Source of the DNA: Halobacterium sp. CBA1126
Lineage (GTDB): Archaea; Halobacteriota; Halobacteria; Halobacteriales; Halobacteriaceae
Length of the DNA stretch: 34,389 bases
Direction: 5' to 3'
Assembly (NCBI RefSeq): GCF_009741975.1
Contig: NZ_WPCF01000015.1
Location: 1-34,389, forward strand
A model generated the notes under the pieces. It did no database searches, was not told the DNA's origin, and saw nothing but the letters and a program-made list of their open reading frames with translations. This document shows positions 1 to 8,025 of the stretch, piece after piece; position 1 is the stretch's first letter, and each line of letters begins with the position of its first letter. Made by a program: the position numbers and the translations under genes.

Positions 1-192
1 CACTCGAGGACGCGGGGGCGTCGACTTTCGAGACGGGTGTGGGGGTCGACGCGATGCACTCCCGAGCGCAAACGAAAGTCAAAGCGCGTGAGCGGTCAGC
101 GCGGCTCCCCCGTGCTCGTCGACGACGACCACGGCGTGACGATGGCCGAGAGCGAGAACATCCTCGACTACGTGGAGCGGACGCTCGCATGA
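1..192 (+). pseudogene. Glutaredoxin/GST N-domain-like protein, 3' part, frame disrupted
   Basis: The last 35 codons read cleanly in one frame and end in the motif PVLVDDDHGVTMAESENI followed by a short YVERTLA tail. This is the cis-proline, strand and helix end of a glutaredoxin-like or GST N-terminal thioredoxin fold. Upstream of about base 85 the matching peptide (LEDAG, FET, VDAMHS) can be read only by switching frames several times. The switches coincide with over-long runs of G, T, C and A at 14-18, 26-28, 35-37, 41-45, 61-63, 70-72, 75-77 and 81-83, so extra bases from sequencing are the likely cause. The active-site Cys would lie before the window. The stop TGA overlaps the ATG of the next gene (ATGA), so the two are translationally coupled. 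The family call is moderate; the substrate is unknown. Confidence 0.6.
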
Positions 193-725
193 AGATTTAC
201 ACCCGCCGCGGCGACAGCGGCGAGACCGACCTCCGGGACATGACGCGCGTGTCGAAGACCAGCCCGCGCATCGAGGCGTACGGCACCGTCGACGAGGTGA
301 ACGCCCTGCTCGGGACGGTGCGGCCGACCGGCGTCGACGAGCTCGACGACTACCTGGAGGCCGCGCAGAACCACCTCCACGTCGTACAGGCGGACTTCGC
401 GAACCCCGAACCAGAGGAGGGCGACCCGGTCGTCCGCGAGGATCACGTCGACGAGGTGGAGGCATGGATCGACGCCTGCGAGGAGCAACTGGAGCCCCTG
501 GAGTCGTTTGTCCTGCCGGGCGGCGACGACGCGGGCGCGAGCCTCCACCACGCGCGGGCGGTCTGCCGGCGCGCGGAGCGCCGCGCGGTCGCGCTCGCGG
601 ACCACGAGGACGAGGTCAACGAGACCGCTATCGCGTACCTGAACCGGCTCTCGGACGCGCTGTTCGTGTTCGCGCGGCTGGCGAATCGAGAAGCGGGTGT
701 CCGCGAGGAGTCGCCGTCGTACTGA
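189..725 (+). CDS. pduO: PduO-type ATP:cob(I)alamin adenosyltransferase
   Basis: This 178-residue cytosolic enzyme transfers the 5'-deoxyadenosyl group of ATP to cob(I)alamin, making coenzyme B12 (adenosylcobalamin). Near the N terminus are the family's ATP-binding TRRGDSGETDL motif and the YGTVDEVNALLG helix. Near residues 115-140 is the ER-R-like region VCRRAERRAVAL, then the C-terminal YLNRLSDALFVFARLAN signature. Its length is typical of single-domain PduO/CobO-type trimers. I chose the ATG at 189 because it begins the conserved MKIYTRRGD and overlaps the upstream stop; an earlier in-frame ATG at 39 would add a non-conserved basic peptide that is out-of-frame reading of the upstream gene. 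Adenosylcobalamin serves methylmalonyl-CoA mutase, which follows the propionyl-CoA carboxylase found at 8-11.8 kb, though that link is inferred. Confidence 0.93.
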   Translation: MKIYTRRGDSGETDLRDMTRVSKTSPRIEAYGTVDEVNALLGTVRPTGVDELDDYLEAAQNHLHVVQADFANPEPEEGDPVVREDHVDEVEAWIDACEEQLEPLESFVLPGGDDAGASLHHARAVCRRAERRAVALADHEDEVNETAIAYLNRLSDALFVFARLANREAGVREESPSY

Positions 726-836
726 CGGCGCGCGGACGAGGTGATGCCTTCGTCCCACGGGGGACGCGGTTGGTGCCGACGGGTGACAGGCTGGGACAGA
801 CGCGGACGGACGGCCGGCGGCGTCCGCCGCACGATT

Positions 837-852
837 TTTAGGTTAACCCAAA
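837..852. promoter_or_regulatory. Palindrome resembling a DtxR/IdeR-type metal-regulator box
   Basis: The sequence tttaggttaacccaaa is a 16-base palindrome with one mismatched pair, centred on GTTAAC and lying in an A/T-rich island within GC-rich DNA. It resembles the TTAGGTTA..TAACCTAA type of site bound by DtxR-family metal regulators, which haloarchaea possess. No protein gene starts immediately downstream on either strand, so its target is unclear; the nearest transcript is the tRNA at 962. Confidence 0.25.
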
Positions 853-922
853 ACAACTAAAATCTATCGGTGGCGGGCATCGGGACCGCGTTCGGTCGTT
901 CGCCGCGTCCGCCGACTAAACG

Positions 923-935
923 CAAGCCTTAATGG
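923..935 (+). promoter_or_regulatory. TATA-like element for tRNA-Val
   Basis: The A/T-rich aagccttaatgg lies 27-39 bases before the mature 5' end of the tRNA, at the usual archaeal TATA distance. Confidence 0.35.
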
Positions 936-961
936 CCGCCTGCGGGTACTGTCTGGTGCGC

Positions 962-1036
962 GGGTCGGTGGTCTAGTCCGGTTATGACGGCTCCTTCACA
1001 CGGAGCAGGTCGGCGGTTCAACTCCGCCCCGACCCA
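962..1036 (+). tRNA. tRNA-Val (anticodon CAC)
   Basis: The acceptor stem GGGTCGG (962-968) pairs with CCGACCC (1029-1035), with A as discriminator at 1036. The anticodon stem is GCTCC/GGAGC and encloses the loop TTCACAC, giving anticodon CAC, which reads the GUG valine codon. The T arm is GGCGGTTCAACTCCGCC with the conserved GGTTCAA. No intron is seen and CCA is not encoded. The gene stands alone. Fragments of its 3' end recur downstream in inverted orientation (1102-1178), which suggests the tRNA end has served as an integration target. Confidence 0.92.
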
Positions 1037-1050
1037 TATTCTCTCGTCGC

Positions 1051-1087
1051 AACGACCGCGAGAGACCTCCGTGTCTCTCGCGTCGTT
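1051..1087. terminator. Stem-loop downstream of tRNA-Val
   Basis: Bases 1051-1066 pair with 1073-1087 to give a 15-pair stem with one bulged C and a six-base loop. It starts 15 bases after the tRNA. It could be a terminator or processing structure, but no T-run follows it, so the role is uncertain. Confidence 0.35.
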
Positions 1088-1101
1088 CACGTGTGTGGCG
1101 C

Positions 1102-1178
1102 GGTCGGAAGGAGTTGAACCCTGCGAGTCGCGCGCAGCGAAGCGAGCACGTCTCGCTCCGGTTCAACTCCGCCCGACC
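1102..1178. repeat. Inverted pair of tRNA-Val 3'-end fragments
   Basis: The segment 1160-1178 (ggttcaactccgcccgacc) copies the T-arm and acceptor 3' end of the tRNA at 1016-1034, with one C fewer. The segment 1102-1120 (ggtcggaaggagttgaacc) is nearly its reverse complement; the 11 bases ggagttgaacc and ggttcaactcc match perfectly. Between them lies a GCGAGTCGCGCGCAGCG sequence of the palindromic type that is dispersed in haloarchaeal genomes. The right arm abuts the methyltransferase stop codon. It looks like the scar of an element that used the tRNA end as an attachment site. Confidence 0.5.
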
Positions 1179-2203
1179 TACTCCTCGTACGGTTCGTGCG
1201 TCGCTTCCCAGCCGTCGAGCGTGGGTTCGACGTCGGTGACTTCGTAGAAGCGGATGGAGCGCTCCTGTTTCGTGCGGACGCGCGTGTCGTAGTGCTCGGC
1301 GGCGTATTCGAAGTCGTCGCCGGAGTCCTTAACGAACGCGCGGTGGTCGGCGAGGCGGCGGGCGGCGAGCTCGCGGGAGAGCGCGGGGGCGTCGCGGATG
1401 CGGTCGTCGAAGGCGGCGGCGAGGTCGTCGTCGCGTTCGACGCCGACGGAGTGGCGGCCGGCGACGGCGGCGGCGAGGCTGGTGGTGCCGGTCCCCCAGA
1501 AGGGGTCGAGGACGGTGTCGCCGTACACCGAGAACATGTTGACGAGGCGGTAGGGGAGTTCGAGGGGGAAGGCGCCGGAGCGCTCGCGGAGGTCGGGGTC
1601 GGCGAGCGTCTGGTGTTCGCCGTTGAGGTCGTCCCAGACGTCGGAGAACCAGCGGTTGCGCTCCTCCCAGAAGTACGCGGCCTCGTAGCGGCGGTCGGCG
1701 CGCGGTTCGAACTCGCGGCGCGGACCGTTCCGGAAGACGAGGAGGTGTTCGCGCTCGAGCGTGACGTACGCGTTCGGCGGCACCATCCCGCTGCCCATGA
1801 ACTTCGCGGCGGAGTTGGCGGGCTTGCGCCAGAGCACGCCCGGTAGCGGGTCGAAGCCGAGCGACCGGAACGCCTCGGTGACGCGGGCGTGATTGTCGTA
1901 GACGCGGAAGCGGCCGAGGTTGCGGGTGGCGTCGCCGACGTTGACGACGGCGATGCCGCCGGGGGCGAGCACGCGCGCGAGCTCCGCCCACGCGTCGTCG
2001 AGCACGGAGAGCATGAGGTCGTGGGCGCGGTCGCCGTCGCCGGCGGCGAGCGCCTCGCCGACTTCGGGGTCGAGGGCGGCGAAGACGTCGTCCCACATCT
2101 CTATCATGGGGTACGGCGGCGACGTGACCACGAGGTCAACGGCGTCGTCGGCGAGCGGGAGGTCGCGGGCGTCGCCGACGTGGACCCGGTGGGTGGTCTC
2201 CAT
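1178..2203 (-). CDS. zim: N4-cytosine DNA methyltransferase, Zim-like (probable CTAG methylase)
   Basis: This 341-residue enzyme is predicted to transfer a methyl group from S-adenosylmethionine to the N4 of cytosine in DNA. The catalytic motif IV is TSPPYP (residues about 28-33), the SPPY form typical of m4C methylases. Motif I, DPFWGTGTT, lies near residues 235-243 and is followed by VGVERD, so the order is catalytic motif first and SAM motif last (beta class). No restriction endonuclease lies next to it, so it is probably a solitary methylase. Haloarchaea carry a conserved solitary CTAG-specific m4C methylase called Zim; the N terminus METTHRVHVGDA and the length fit my memory of it, but the specificity is not visible in the sequence. 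The gene ends against tRNA-derived repeats. CTAG sites in this window are few and several are stop codons. Confidence 0.85.
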   Translation of the reverse strand: METTHRVHVGDARDLPLADDAVDLVVTSPPYPMIEMWDDVFAALDPEVGEALAAGDGDRAHDLMLSVLDDAWAELARVLAPGGIAVVNVGDATRNLGRFRVYDNHARVTEAFRSLGFDPLPGVLWRKPANSAAKFMGSGMVPPNAYVTLEREHLLVFRNGPRREFEPRADRRYEAAYFWEERNRWFSDVWDDLNGEHQTLADPDLRERSGAFPLELPYRLVNMFSVYGDTVLDPFWGTGTTSLAAAVAGRHSVGVERDDDLAAAFDDRIRDAPALSRELAARRLADHRAFVKDSGDDFEYAAEHYDTRVRTKQERSIRFYEVTDVEPTLDGWEATHEPYEE

Positions 2204-2247
2204 TCACTCGGTGGTCCGCGCGCCGCCACGTAGTCGTTTCGCTGGCG

Positions 2248-2445
2248 TCAGGCGTCGCTCATGCGGCGGGCGTCGGTGGCGTCGCAGACCAGGCACCGGC
2301 TCACGCGGTACGGCTCCCGCGAGCAGCCGGGGTTGTCGACCGCGGGGTTCTCGGTGCGGAGTTCGATGCGGACCGCGTGGCGCGTCTCGCGCTCGCAGTC
2401 CGGACAGAACTCCAGTCGGTTCGGGTCGGGGGCGGCGGTGGTCAT
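2248..2445 (-). CDS. Small haloarchaeal zinc-ribbon protein
   Basis: This is a 65-residue protein with two Cys pairs, FCPDCERETRH and SRCLVCDATDA, spaced about 35 residues apart, as in a beta-ribbon that binds one zinc ion. It resembles a family of small haloarchaeal zinc-ribbon proteins of unknown function (DUF7835-like, from memory). I chose the internal ATG at 2445 rather than one ten codons earlier because a TATA element (tttatg on the minus strand, 2473-2478) sits 28-33 bases upstream, which puts transcription start at or near that ATG. The peptide before it (CPAADHSDT) would fall in the promoter. It lies 44 bases upstream of the methyltransferase and is transcribed in the same direction. 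Function unknown. Confidence 0.7.
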   Translation of the reverse strand: MTTAAPDPNRLEFCPDCERETRHAVRIELRTENPAVDNPGCSREPYRVSRCLVCDATDARRMSDA

Positions 2446-2472
2446 CGTGTCCGAGTGGTCGGCCGCCGGGCA

Positions 2473-2478
2473 CATAAA
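2473..2478 (-). promoter_or_regulatory. TATA box of the small zinc-ribbon gene
   Basis: On the minus strand tttatg lies about 30 bases upstream of the ATG at 2445, the spacing of a leaderless haloarchaeal transcript. It decides the start codon of that gene. Confidence 0.45.
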
Positions 2479-2726
2479 CCGGGGATTCAGTCAGTTCCGT
2501 TTCACGCCGGTTAACCCGAGTTAGGACGGTTTACGCGGGTGCTGGCGGCGCCGCGGAACCAGAACTGCTGGCCGCGGCCGTTGGACCTAACTTCTCGCGT
2601 GGTGTTCGTTCACACGCTGGTCGCGTGGCTCGGTCAGGGGTGTCCGAGCGCGCAGCGACCCGCTCCGTCCTCACGTTTCTCCGCGACCAGTCGGCGCGCG
2701 CTCCGAAAGAAGAGCGGCGGTCTCGA

Positions 2727-3595
2727 CTACAGCAGGTCTTCGATGTCGTCGGCGACTTCCTCGGGGGTGTCGCGACGGGGACGCCCGCCTCGTTGAGCGC
2801 GTTGATCTTGGACTCCGCGGTACCGGTGCCGCTGCCGGAGACGATGGCGCCCGCGTGGCCCATGCGCTTGCCCGGCGGCGCGGTGCGCCCGGCGATGAAG
2901 CCGGCGACCGGCGTGTCCATGTTCTGCGCGATGTACTCGGCGGCCTCCTCCTCGTCCTCGCCGCCGATCTCGCCGCACATCACGACGGCCTCGGTCTCCT
3001 CGTCGGCCTCGAACAGCTCGAGGGCGTCGATGAAGTCCGTCCCGATGATGGGGTCGCCGCCGATGCCGATGGCGGTCGTCTGGCCGATGCCGCGCTGGGT
3101 GAGCGAGTCCACGACCTGGTAGGTGAGCGTGCCGGAGCGGGAGACGAGCCCGACCTTCCCCTCGGAGAAGATGTTCCCCGGGAGGATGCCGAGTTTCGCC
3201 TCGCCGGGCGTGATGATGCCCGGGCAGTTCGGCCCCTGCAGGCGGGTGTCGGTCTCCTGCAGGCGCTTGTTCACCTTCGCCATGTCCTGCGTGGGGATGC
3301 CCTCGGTGATGGCGACGGCGAGGTCGAGGTCCGTGTCCAGCGCCTCGAAGATGGCGTCGGACGCGAACGCCGGCGGCACGAAGATGACCGAGGCGTCGGC
3401 GTCCTCCTCGTCGACGGCGTCGTGGACGGTGTCGTACACCGGGACGCCGGCGACCTCCTGGCCGCCCTTGCCCGGCACCGCGCCGGCGACGACGTTCGTG
3501 CCGTAGTCGATCATCTGTTCGGCGTGGAACTTCCCTTCCCCGCCGGTGATGCCCTGCACCACGACGCGGGTGTCGTCGTCGACTAGAATGCTCAT
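2727..3595 (-). CDS. sucD: Succinate--CoA ligase, ADP-forming, alpha subunit (frameshifted near 3' end)
   Basis: The alpha subunit binds CoA and carries the phosphohistidine of succinyl-CoA synthetase in the TCA cycle. Visible are the CoA-binding VQGITGGEG near residue 14, the [12 protein letters not shown] segment near 121, SRSGTLTYQ near 152, and the active-site GHAGAIV with His247. After about residue 274 (GVPVA) the frame breaks. Adding one G (minus strand gcgacacc to gcggacacc, at about base 2770) restores [14 protein letters not shown] and a stop at 2727, a normal family ending and a length of about 289 residues. Without the repair the frame runs on to 2531 through an unrelated basic tail. 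A one-base sequencing error is the simplest explanation. The ATG overlaps the sucC stop (ATGA), so the two subunits are translationally coupled. Confidence 0.93.
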
Positions 3596-4749
3596 TGGTC
3601 CACCTCCGTGGCTTTCTCGTCAGCGTACTGGACGGCGCGCTGCACGGCGCCCTCGAGGGTCTCCTCGACGGTCACCAGCTCGTCGTTGAGAATCTCGCGG
3701 CCCTCCTCGGCGTTCGTGCCGGCGAGGCGCACGACGACGGGCTTGGGAATCTCGTCGAACTGTTCGAGCGCGGCGTTGATGCCCTTCGCGACCTCGTCGC
3801 CGCGGGTGATGCCGCCGAAGATGTTGAACACCACGCTGTCGACGTTCTCGTCGCTGAACACCATGTCGAGGGCGTTCGCGACGCGTTCGGCCTTCGCGCC
3901 GCCGCCGATGTCGAGGAAGTTCGCGGGCTCCCCGCCGTAGTAGTCCACGAGGTCCAGCGTCGTCATCACGAGCCCGGCGCCGTTGCCGATGATGCCGACG
4001 TTGCCGTCGAGGCGCACGTAGTCGAAGCCGTACTCGTTGGCCTTGGCTTCGAGGTCGTCCTCGGCGGCCTCGTCCTCCATCTCGGCGAGCTCGGGCTGGC
4101 GGAACAGCGCGTCCTCGTCGATGTTCATCACGGCGTCCGCGGCGATGACCTCGTCGTCGGCCGTGACCATGAGGGGGTTGATTTCGACGTCGCTGCCGTC
4201 GCGGTCCTCGAACAGGTCGTACAGCGTCGTGAGGATGGACGCGACGTCGCCGGCGACCTCGCGTGGGATGCCGGCGTCGTAGACGACCTTCCGCGCCTGG
4301 AAGGGGTGGAGGCCGAACGCGGGGTCGACGTGCTCCCGGGCGATGGCCTCGGGGTCTTCCTCCGCGACCTCCTCGATGTTGACGCCGCCCTTCTCGGAGA
4401 CCATCACGACGGGCTTGCCCTCGCCGCGGTCCATCGTGACGCCGACGTACAGCTCGTTCGTGAAGTCGACCGCTTCCTCGACGAGAACCTCCTCGACCGT
4501 GTACCCCTTGAGGTCCATGCCGAGGATGGACTCGGCGGCCTCGCGGGCTTCGGCTTCGTTCTCGGCGAGTTTGATGCCGCCGGCCTTCCCGCGGCCGCCG
4601 ACGTGTACCTGGGCCTTCACCGCGACGGGGTAGCCGAGGTCACTCGCGGCCTCGACGACCTCGTCGACGGACGTGGCGAGCGTCGACCCGGGGGTCGGGA
4701 TGCCCGCCTCGGCGAAGACCTGCTTCGCCTGATACTCGTGGAGCTTCAT
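3592..4749 (-). CDS. sucC: Succinate--CoA ligase, ADP-forming, beta subunit
   Basis: This 385-residue ATP-grasp subunit binds nucleotide and succinate and works with SucD to interconvert succinyl-CoA and succinate with ATP formation. The start [18 protein letters not shown] is the family signature. The ATP-grasp core follows with [19 protein letters not shown] (residues about 41-59), then [12 protein letters not shown] with metal ligands, and the C-terminal nucleotide-ligase part with [19 protein letters not shown] and [13 protein letters not shown]. An in-frame extension upstream to 5466 is open only because of high GC and crosses the promoter and the divergent transporter, so I reject it. 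A minus-strand TATA element (ctttatg, 4779-4785) lies 30-36 bases before the ATG. It is the first gene of the sucCD operon. Confidence 0.96.
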   Translation of the reverse strand: MKLHEYQAKQVFAEAGIPTPGSTLATSVDEVVEAASDLGYPVAVKAQVHVGGRGKAGGIKLAENEAEAREAAESILGMDLKGYTVEEVLVEEAVDFTNELYVGVTMDRGEGKPVVMVSEKGGVNIEEVAEEDPEAIAREHVDPAFGLHPFQARKVVYDAGIPREVAGDVASILTTLYDLFEDRDGSDVEINPLMVTADDEVIAADAVMNIDEDALFRQPELAEMEDEAAEDDLEAKANEYGFDYVRLDGNVGIIGNGAGLVMTTLDLVDYYGGEPANFLDIGGGAKAERVANALDMVFSDENVDSVVFNIFGGITRGDEVAKGINAALEQFDEIPKPVVVRLAGTNAEEGREILNDELVTVEETLEGAVQRAVQYADEKATEVDQ

Positions 4750-4778
4750 TTTGCACTCGAATGGCTGTCGCGGGTTCG

Positions 4779-4785
4779 CATAAAG
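4779..4785 (-). promoter_or_regulatory. TATA box of sucCD
   Basis: On the minus strand ctttatg is 30-36 bases upstream of the sucC ATG and is the only A/T-rich motif there. It lies in the 291-base divergent region shared with the transporter gene at 5041. Confidence 0.45.
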
Positions 4786-5003
4786 CCAACCCTTCTCGGT
4801 CACCCTCGCCGCCGTCCCGCGGTCGACCGCCGCACCGCCCGAGACGGCGCTGCCGTCCCTCGAATCGTCGACCGCTCGGCCGCGGCGCGACGGGAGTACG
4901 CCCCCGTCGAAGGGACGACGAGTCTGCGGGCCGAGCACGAGCGGCCCTCCGCTCTGGTGTCGCTGGCCACCAGACGACGTGTACACTGCCCACAAACCGT
5001 ACG

Positions 5004-5032
5004 CTTTTTTATCAACGGCGTGGCTACGCCGT
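5004..5032 (+). promoter_or_regulatory. TATA box plus palindromic operator candidate for NSS transporter 1
   Basis: The T-rich cttttttatc at 5004-5013 lies 28-37 bases before the ATG at 5041, a good TATA position. Just after it, bases 5015-5021 (acggcgt) and 5026-5032 (acgccgt) form a perfect seven-pair inverted repeat with a four-base spacer, placed where transcription should begin. A regulator bound there would block initiation. Whether it acts as DNA site or RNA hairpin is unknown. Confidence 0.45.
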
Positions 5033-5040
5033 GGTACACT

Positions 5041-6384
5041 ATGGCAGAACGAGAGACCTGGACCACGAGAATCGGCTTCATATTCGCCGCCGTCGGGTCG
5101 GCGGTGGGGCTCGGGAACATCTGGTCGTTCCCGTTCCAGACGGGGTCGAACGGCGGGGCCGCGTTCCTCGTCGTCTACCTCGCCATCGTCTTCCTGTTCG
5201 GCTTCCCGGCGATGCTCATGGAGTTCGTCATCGGCCGCGGCAGCAACAAGAACCCCATCTCGGCGTTCCGCGAACTCGGCTTCGAGAACTGGTCGTTCGC
5301 GGGGACGCTGGGCGTCATCTCCTCGATGGTGACGCTGGCGTTCTACAGCGTCATCGGCGGCTGGGTGCTCAGCTACATCGCCGGCAGCCTCACCGGGGCG
5401 TACTTCGGTAACGCCAGTGGGTTCTTCGGTTCCGTCTCCGCCAGCCCGCTGGCCGTCGGCACGCACGCCATCTTCATGGCCATCACCATCGGTATCGTCG
5501 CGTTCGGCGTCGAGAAGGGCATCGAGCGCGCGACCAAGTTCATGATTCCCGCCATCGTCGTCCTGCTCGTCGGCCTCGGCGTCTGGGGGTCGACGCTCGA
5601 CGGCGCCAGCGCGGCGTACACCTACTATCTGTCGCCGGACTTCGGCTACATCGCGGACAACTTCGCGTCCATCGTCCCGGCAGCCGTCGGCCAGGCGTTC
5701 TTCACGCTTTCGCTCGGGTTCAGCGTGATGATCGCGTACGCGTCCTACCTCGGGCGCGACGACAGCCTCCCCGCGGACGGCGGCGCTATCGTCGTCATCA
5801 ACACGCTCGTCGCGCTGCTCGCCGGGTTCGTCGTCTTCCCGGTGCTGTTCGCCATCGGCGTCGAACCCGGATCCGGCGGCATCGGCGCGACGTTCGTCAG
5901 CCTTGCGGGCGCGTTCGGCCAGATTCCCGCCGGCGCGCTACTCGGCGCCGTGTTCTTCGTCGTGCTGCTGCTCGCCGCGCTGTCCAGCGCCATCAGCCTG
6001 CTGGAGACGCCGACGTCGTACGTCGTCGACAACTACGACTACGAGCGGAAGACCGTCGCGATCGCCCTCGGCGGGTTCATCTTCCTGCTCGGCGTCCCGA
6101 CGGCACTCGACACGGGGACGCTCGGCTGGTACAACGACATCGTGTTCAGCCTGCTGCTGCCGCTGGTCGTGCTGCTGTTCTCGCTGTTCGTCGGCTGGGT
6201 CGCGTACGGCCCCGCCACCGAGGAGCTCGACCTCGGGAGCTCGTTCGGCGACGGCTTCACCACGCTGTGGCTCTGGTGGGTGCGCATCGTCATCCCGGTC
6301 GGTATCGGCCTCACGCTCGTCCTGGGCGTCCAGGACCTCCTCGTGAAGGCGGGCGTCCTCGACGCCGCCGTCTTCCTCGCCTAG
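5041..6384 (+). CDS. Neurotransmitter:sodium symporter (NSS/SNF family) transporter
   Basis: This 447-residue membrane protein is predicted to take up an amino acid or related amine with sodium. The first segment reads [21 protein letters not shown], the unwound TM1 with the conserved AVG.AVGLGN..FP that forms the sodium and substrate sites in Leu[12 protein letters not shown] opens TM2. A hydrophobic profile of about 11 spans follows, with GQAFFTLSLGFSVM (TM6 region) and LSSAISLLETPTSYVVD (TM8 region, with SS near the sodium 2 site). Bacterial and archaeal NSS proteins usually have 11-12 spans and 440-500 residues. The start at 5041 follows a clear TATA box. Its neighbour at 6525 is a paralogue in tandem. 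The substrate cannot be told from the sequence. Confidence 0.93.
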   Translation: MAERETWTTRIGFIFAAVGSAVGLGNIWSFPFQTGSNGGAAFLVVYLAIVFLFGFPAMLMEFVIGRGSNKNPISAFRELGFENWSFAGTLGVISSMVTLAFYSVIGGWVLSYIAGSLTGAYFGNASGFFGSVSASPLAVGTHAIFMAITIGIVAFGVEKGIERATKFMIPAIVVLLVGLGVWGSTLDGASAAYTYYLSPDFGYIADNFASIVPAAVGQAFFTLSLGFSVMIAYASYLGRDDSLPADGGAIVVINTLVALLAGFVVFPVLFAIGVEPGSGGIGATFVSLAGAFGQIPAGALLGAVFFVVLLLAALSSAISLLETPTSYVVDNYDYERKTVAIALGGFIFLLGVPTALDTGTLGWYNDIVFSLLLPLVVLLFSLFVGWVAYGPATEELDLGSSFGDGFTTLWLWWVRIVIPVGIGLTLVLGVQDLLVKAGVLDAAVFLA

Positions 6385-6524
6385 GAATCCTCGGCGGGGG
6401 CGGCAATTACTGCGCGCCCCGCGACTCTGTAACGGTCCTTCAGGCGTTTTCGGCGGTGTTTTCCGCTACTTGACGGTTCCTCAGACGGAACGCTCAAATG
6501 CGGGGGGTTGTTACGCTCTCCCTA

Positions 6525-7956
6525 ATGACACGCGAGTCTTGGCAGACGCGACTCGGATTCATCCTCGCGGCCGTCGGGTCGGCGGTGGGGCTGGGGAACC
6601 TCTGGCGGTTCCCGTGGATGACCAGCGAGAACGGCGGGGCGGCGTTCCTCGTCGTCTACCTCGCGTCGTCTTCCTCGTCGGCGTCCCCGGGCTGCTCGCG
6701 GAGTTCGTCATCGGGCGGCGCTCCCGACGCAACCCCGTTGGCGCGCTCTCCGAGCTGTCGAACTCGAAGTACTGGTCGGCGTTCGGCCACGTCTTCGTCG
6801 TCACGGCCGTCGTCCTGCTGTCGTTCTACAGCGTCGTCGGCGGGTGGATCCTCCGGTACTTCGCGGAGAGCTTCACGGGCGCGTACTTCGCGAGCCCCGG
6901 CGCGCACTTCGGCGCCATCAGCTACGGGTTCGACGCCGTCGCCTTCCACCTCATCTTCCTCGGCGCGACCGCGTTCGTCGTGCTGCGGGGCGTGCGCCGC
7001 GGCATCGAGACCGCGACGAAGGTGATGATGCCCGCCATCGTCGTCCTGCTCGTCGCGCTCACCGCGTGGGGGCTCACCCTCGACGGCGCCGGCGAGGGCG
7101 TCGCGTTCTTCCTCTCGCCGAACGTCGGCTTCCTGCGCGCGAACTTCTTCGACATCCTCCCGCGGCCGCCGGGCAGGCGCTGTTCACGCTCTCGCTGGGC
7201 GCCGGCACGATGCTGACCTACGCCTCCTACCTCGGCGAGGACCGCTCGCTGGTCGCCGACGGCTCCGCCATCGCGGTGCTCAACACGCTCGTCGGCGTAC
7301 TCGCGGGCGTCGTCGTCTTCCCCGTCCTGTTCGCGCTCGGCGTCGGCGCGGGCAGCGGCGGCCCGGGCGCGCTGTTCGTCAGCCTCGCCGGCGCGTTCGC
7401 CGCCCTCCCCTACGGACAGGTCGTCGGCGTCGTCTTCTTCGGCGTCGTGCTGCTCGCGGCGCTGTCCTCTTCCATCTCGATGCTCGAGATTCCGGTCTCG
7501 TTCCTCGTCGACGAACACGGCGTCTCCCGGCGGAACGCGGTCGCCGGACTCGTCGGAGTGTTCGCGGTCACGGGCAGCGTCTGCGCGCTCGACGCCGGCG
7601 TCTTCGGCGTCGTCGCCGGCCCCGTCGTCGACCTCCTGCTGACGGGCGGGCTGGTCGGCTTCCTGCTGTTCGCGGGCTGGGTGCTCGGCGCGGACGCCGT
7701 CGACGAACTCCGCCGCGGCGCCGGCTCGCTGTCGCGGTCGCTGGCGTCGCCGTGGCTGTTCGCGGTCGGCGTCGTCATCCCCGTGTTCCTCATCTTCACG
7801 TTCGTCTCCGGGCTCGCGGGCGCGCTCGGCGTCGCGGTCGGCCCGCTCTCGCTGCTCGGCGTGACCTTCGACCAGACGCGGCTCCTCCTCGTCGTCACCG
7901 CGGCGGTCGCCGCCGCGTCGTTCCTCGGGCTGCGCCACTCCCGGTCGGTGCTGTAA
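6525..7956 (+). pseudogene. Second NSS-family sodium symporter, two single-base frameshifts
   Basis: This is a tandem paralogue of the gene at 5041. It starts [18 protein letters not shown] and has the same [12 protein letters not shown] motif. The frame breaks after VVYLA: one G is missing between 6665 and 6666, and gcgtc repaired to gcggtc restores [17 protein letters not shown]. It breaks again after DILP: one G is missing between 7162 and 7163, and ccgcg repaired to ccggcg restores AAAGQALFTLSLGAGTM. With both repairs the protein is about 477 residues with all spans, and the rest of the frame shows no decay. The two paralogues share order and motifs but differ throughout, so the duplication is old. 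I cannot tell a recent pseudogene from sequencing error; the pattern across the window favours error. As written, the product would be truncated. Confidence 0.75.
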
Positions 7957-8025
7957 GCCGGGGTCCGCGGCTGCGGGCGTCTCGGAATCCTTTTGCCGCC
8001 GGTGGGGAAACGTTGGCACAATCAG

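Noticed and set aside
1102-1178. Possible second tRNA gene
   Set aside because: Only T-arm and acceptor-end sequence is present; no D arm, anticodon or matching 5' acceptor strand.
3595-5040. In-frame extension of the NSS transporter through the antisense of sucC (frame of 929 codons)
   Set aside because: It is antisense to sucC, and a clear TATA box and the family N terminus place the start at 5041.
4750-5466. In-frame N-terminal extension of sucC
   Set aside because: It crosses the sucCD TATA box and is antisense to the divergent transporter; MKLHEYQ is the family start.
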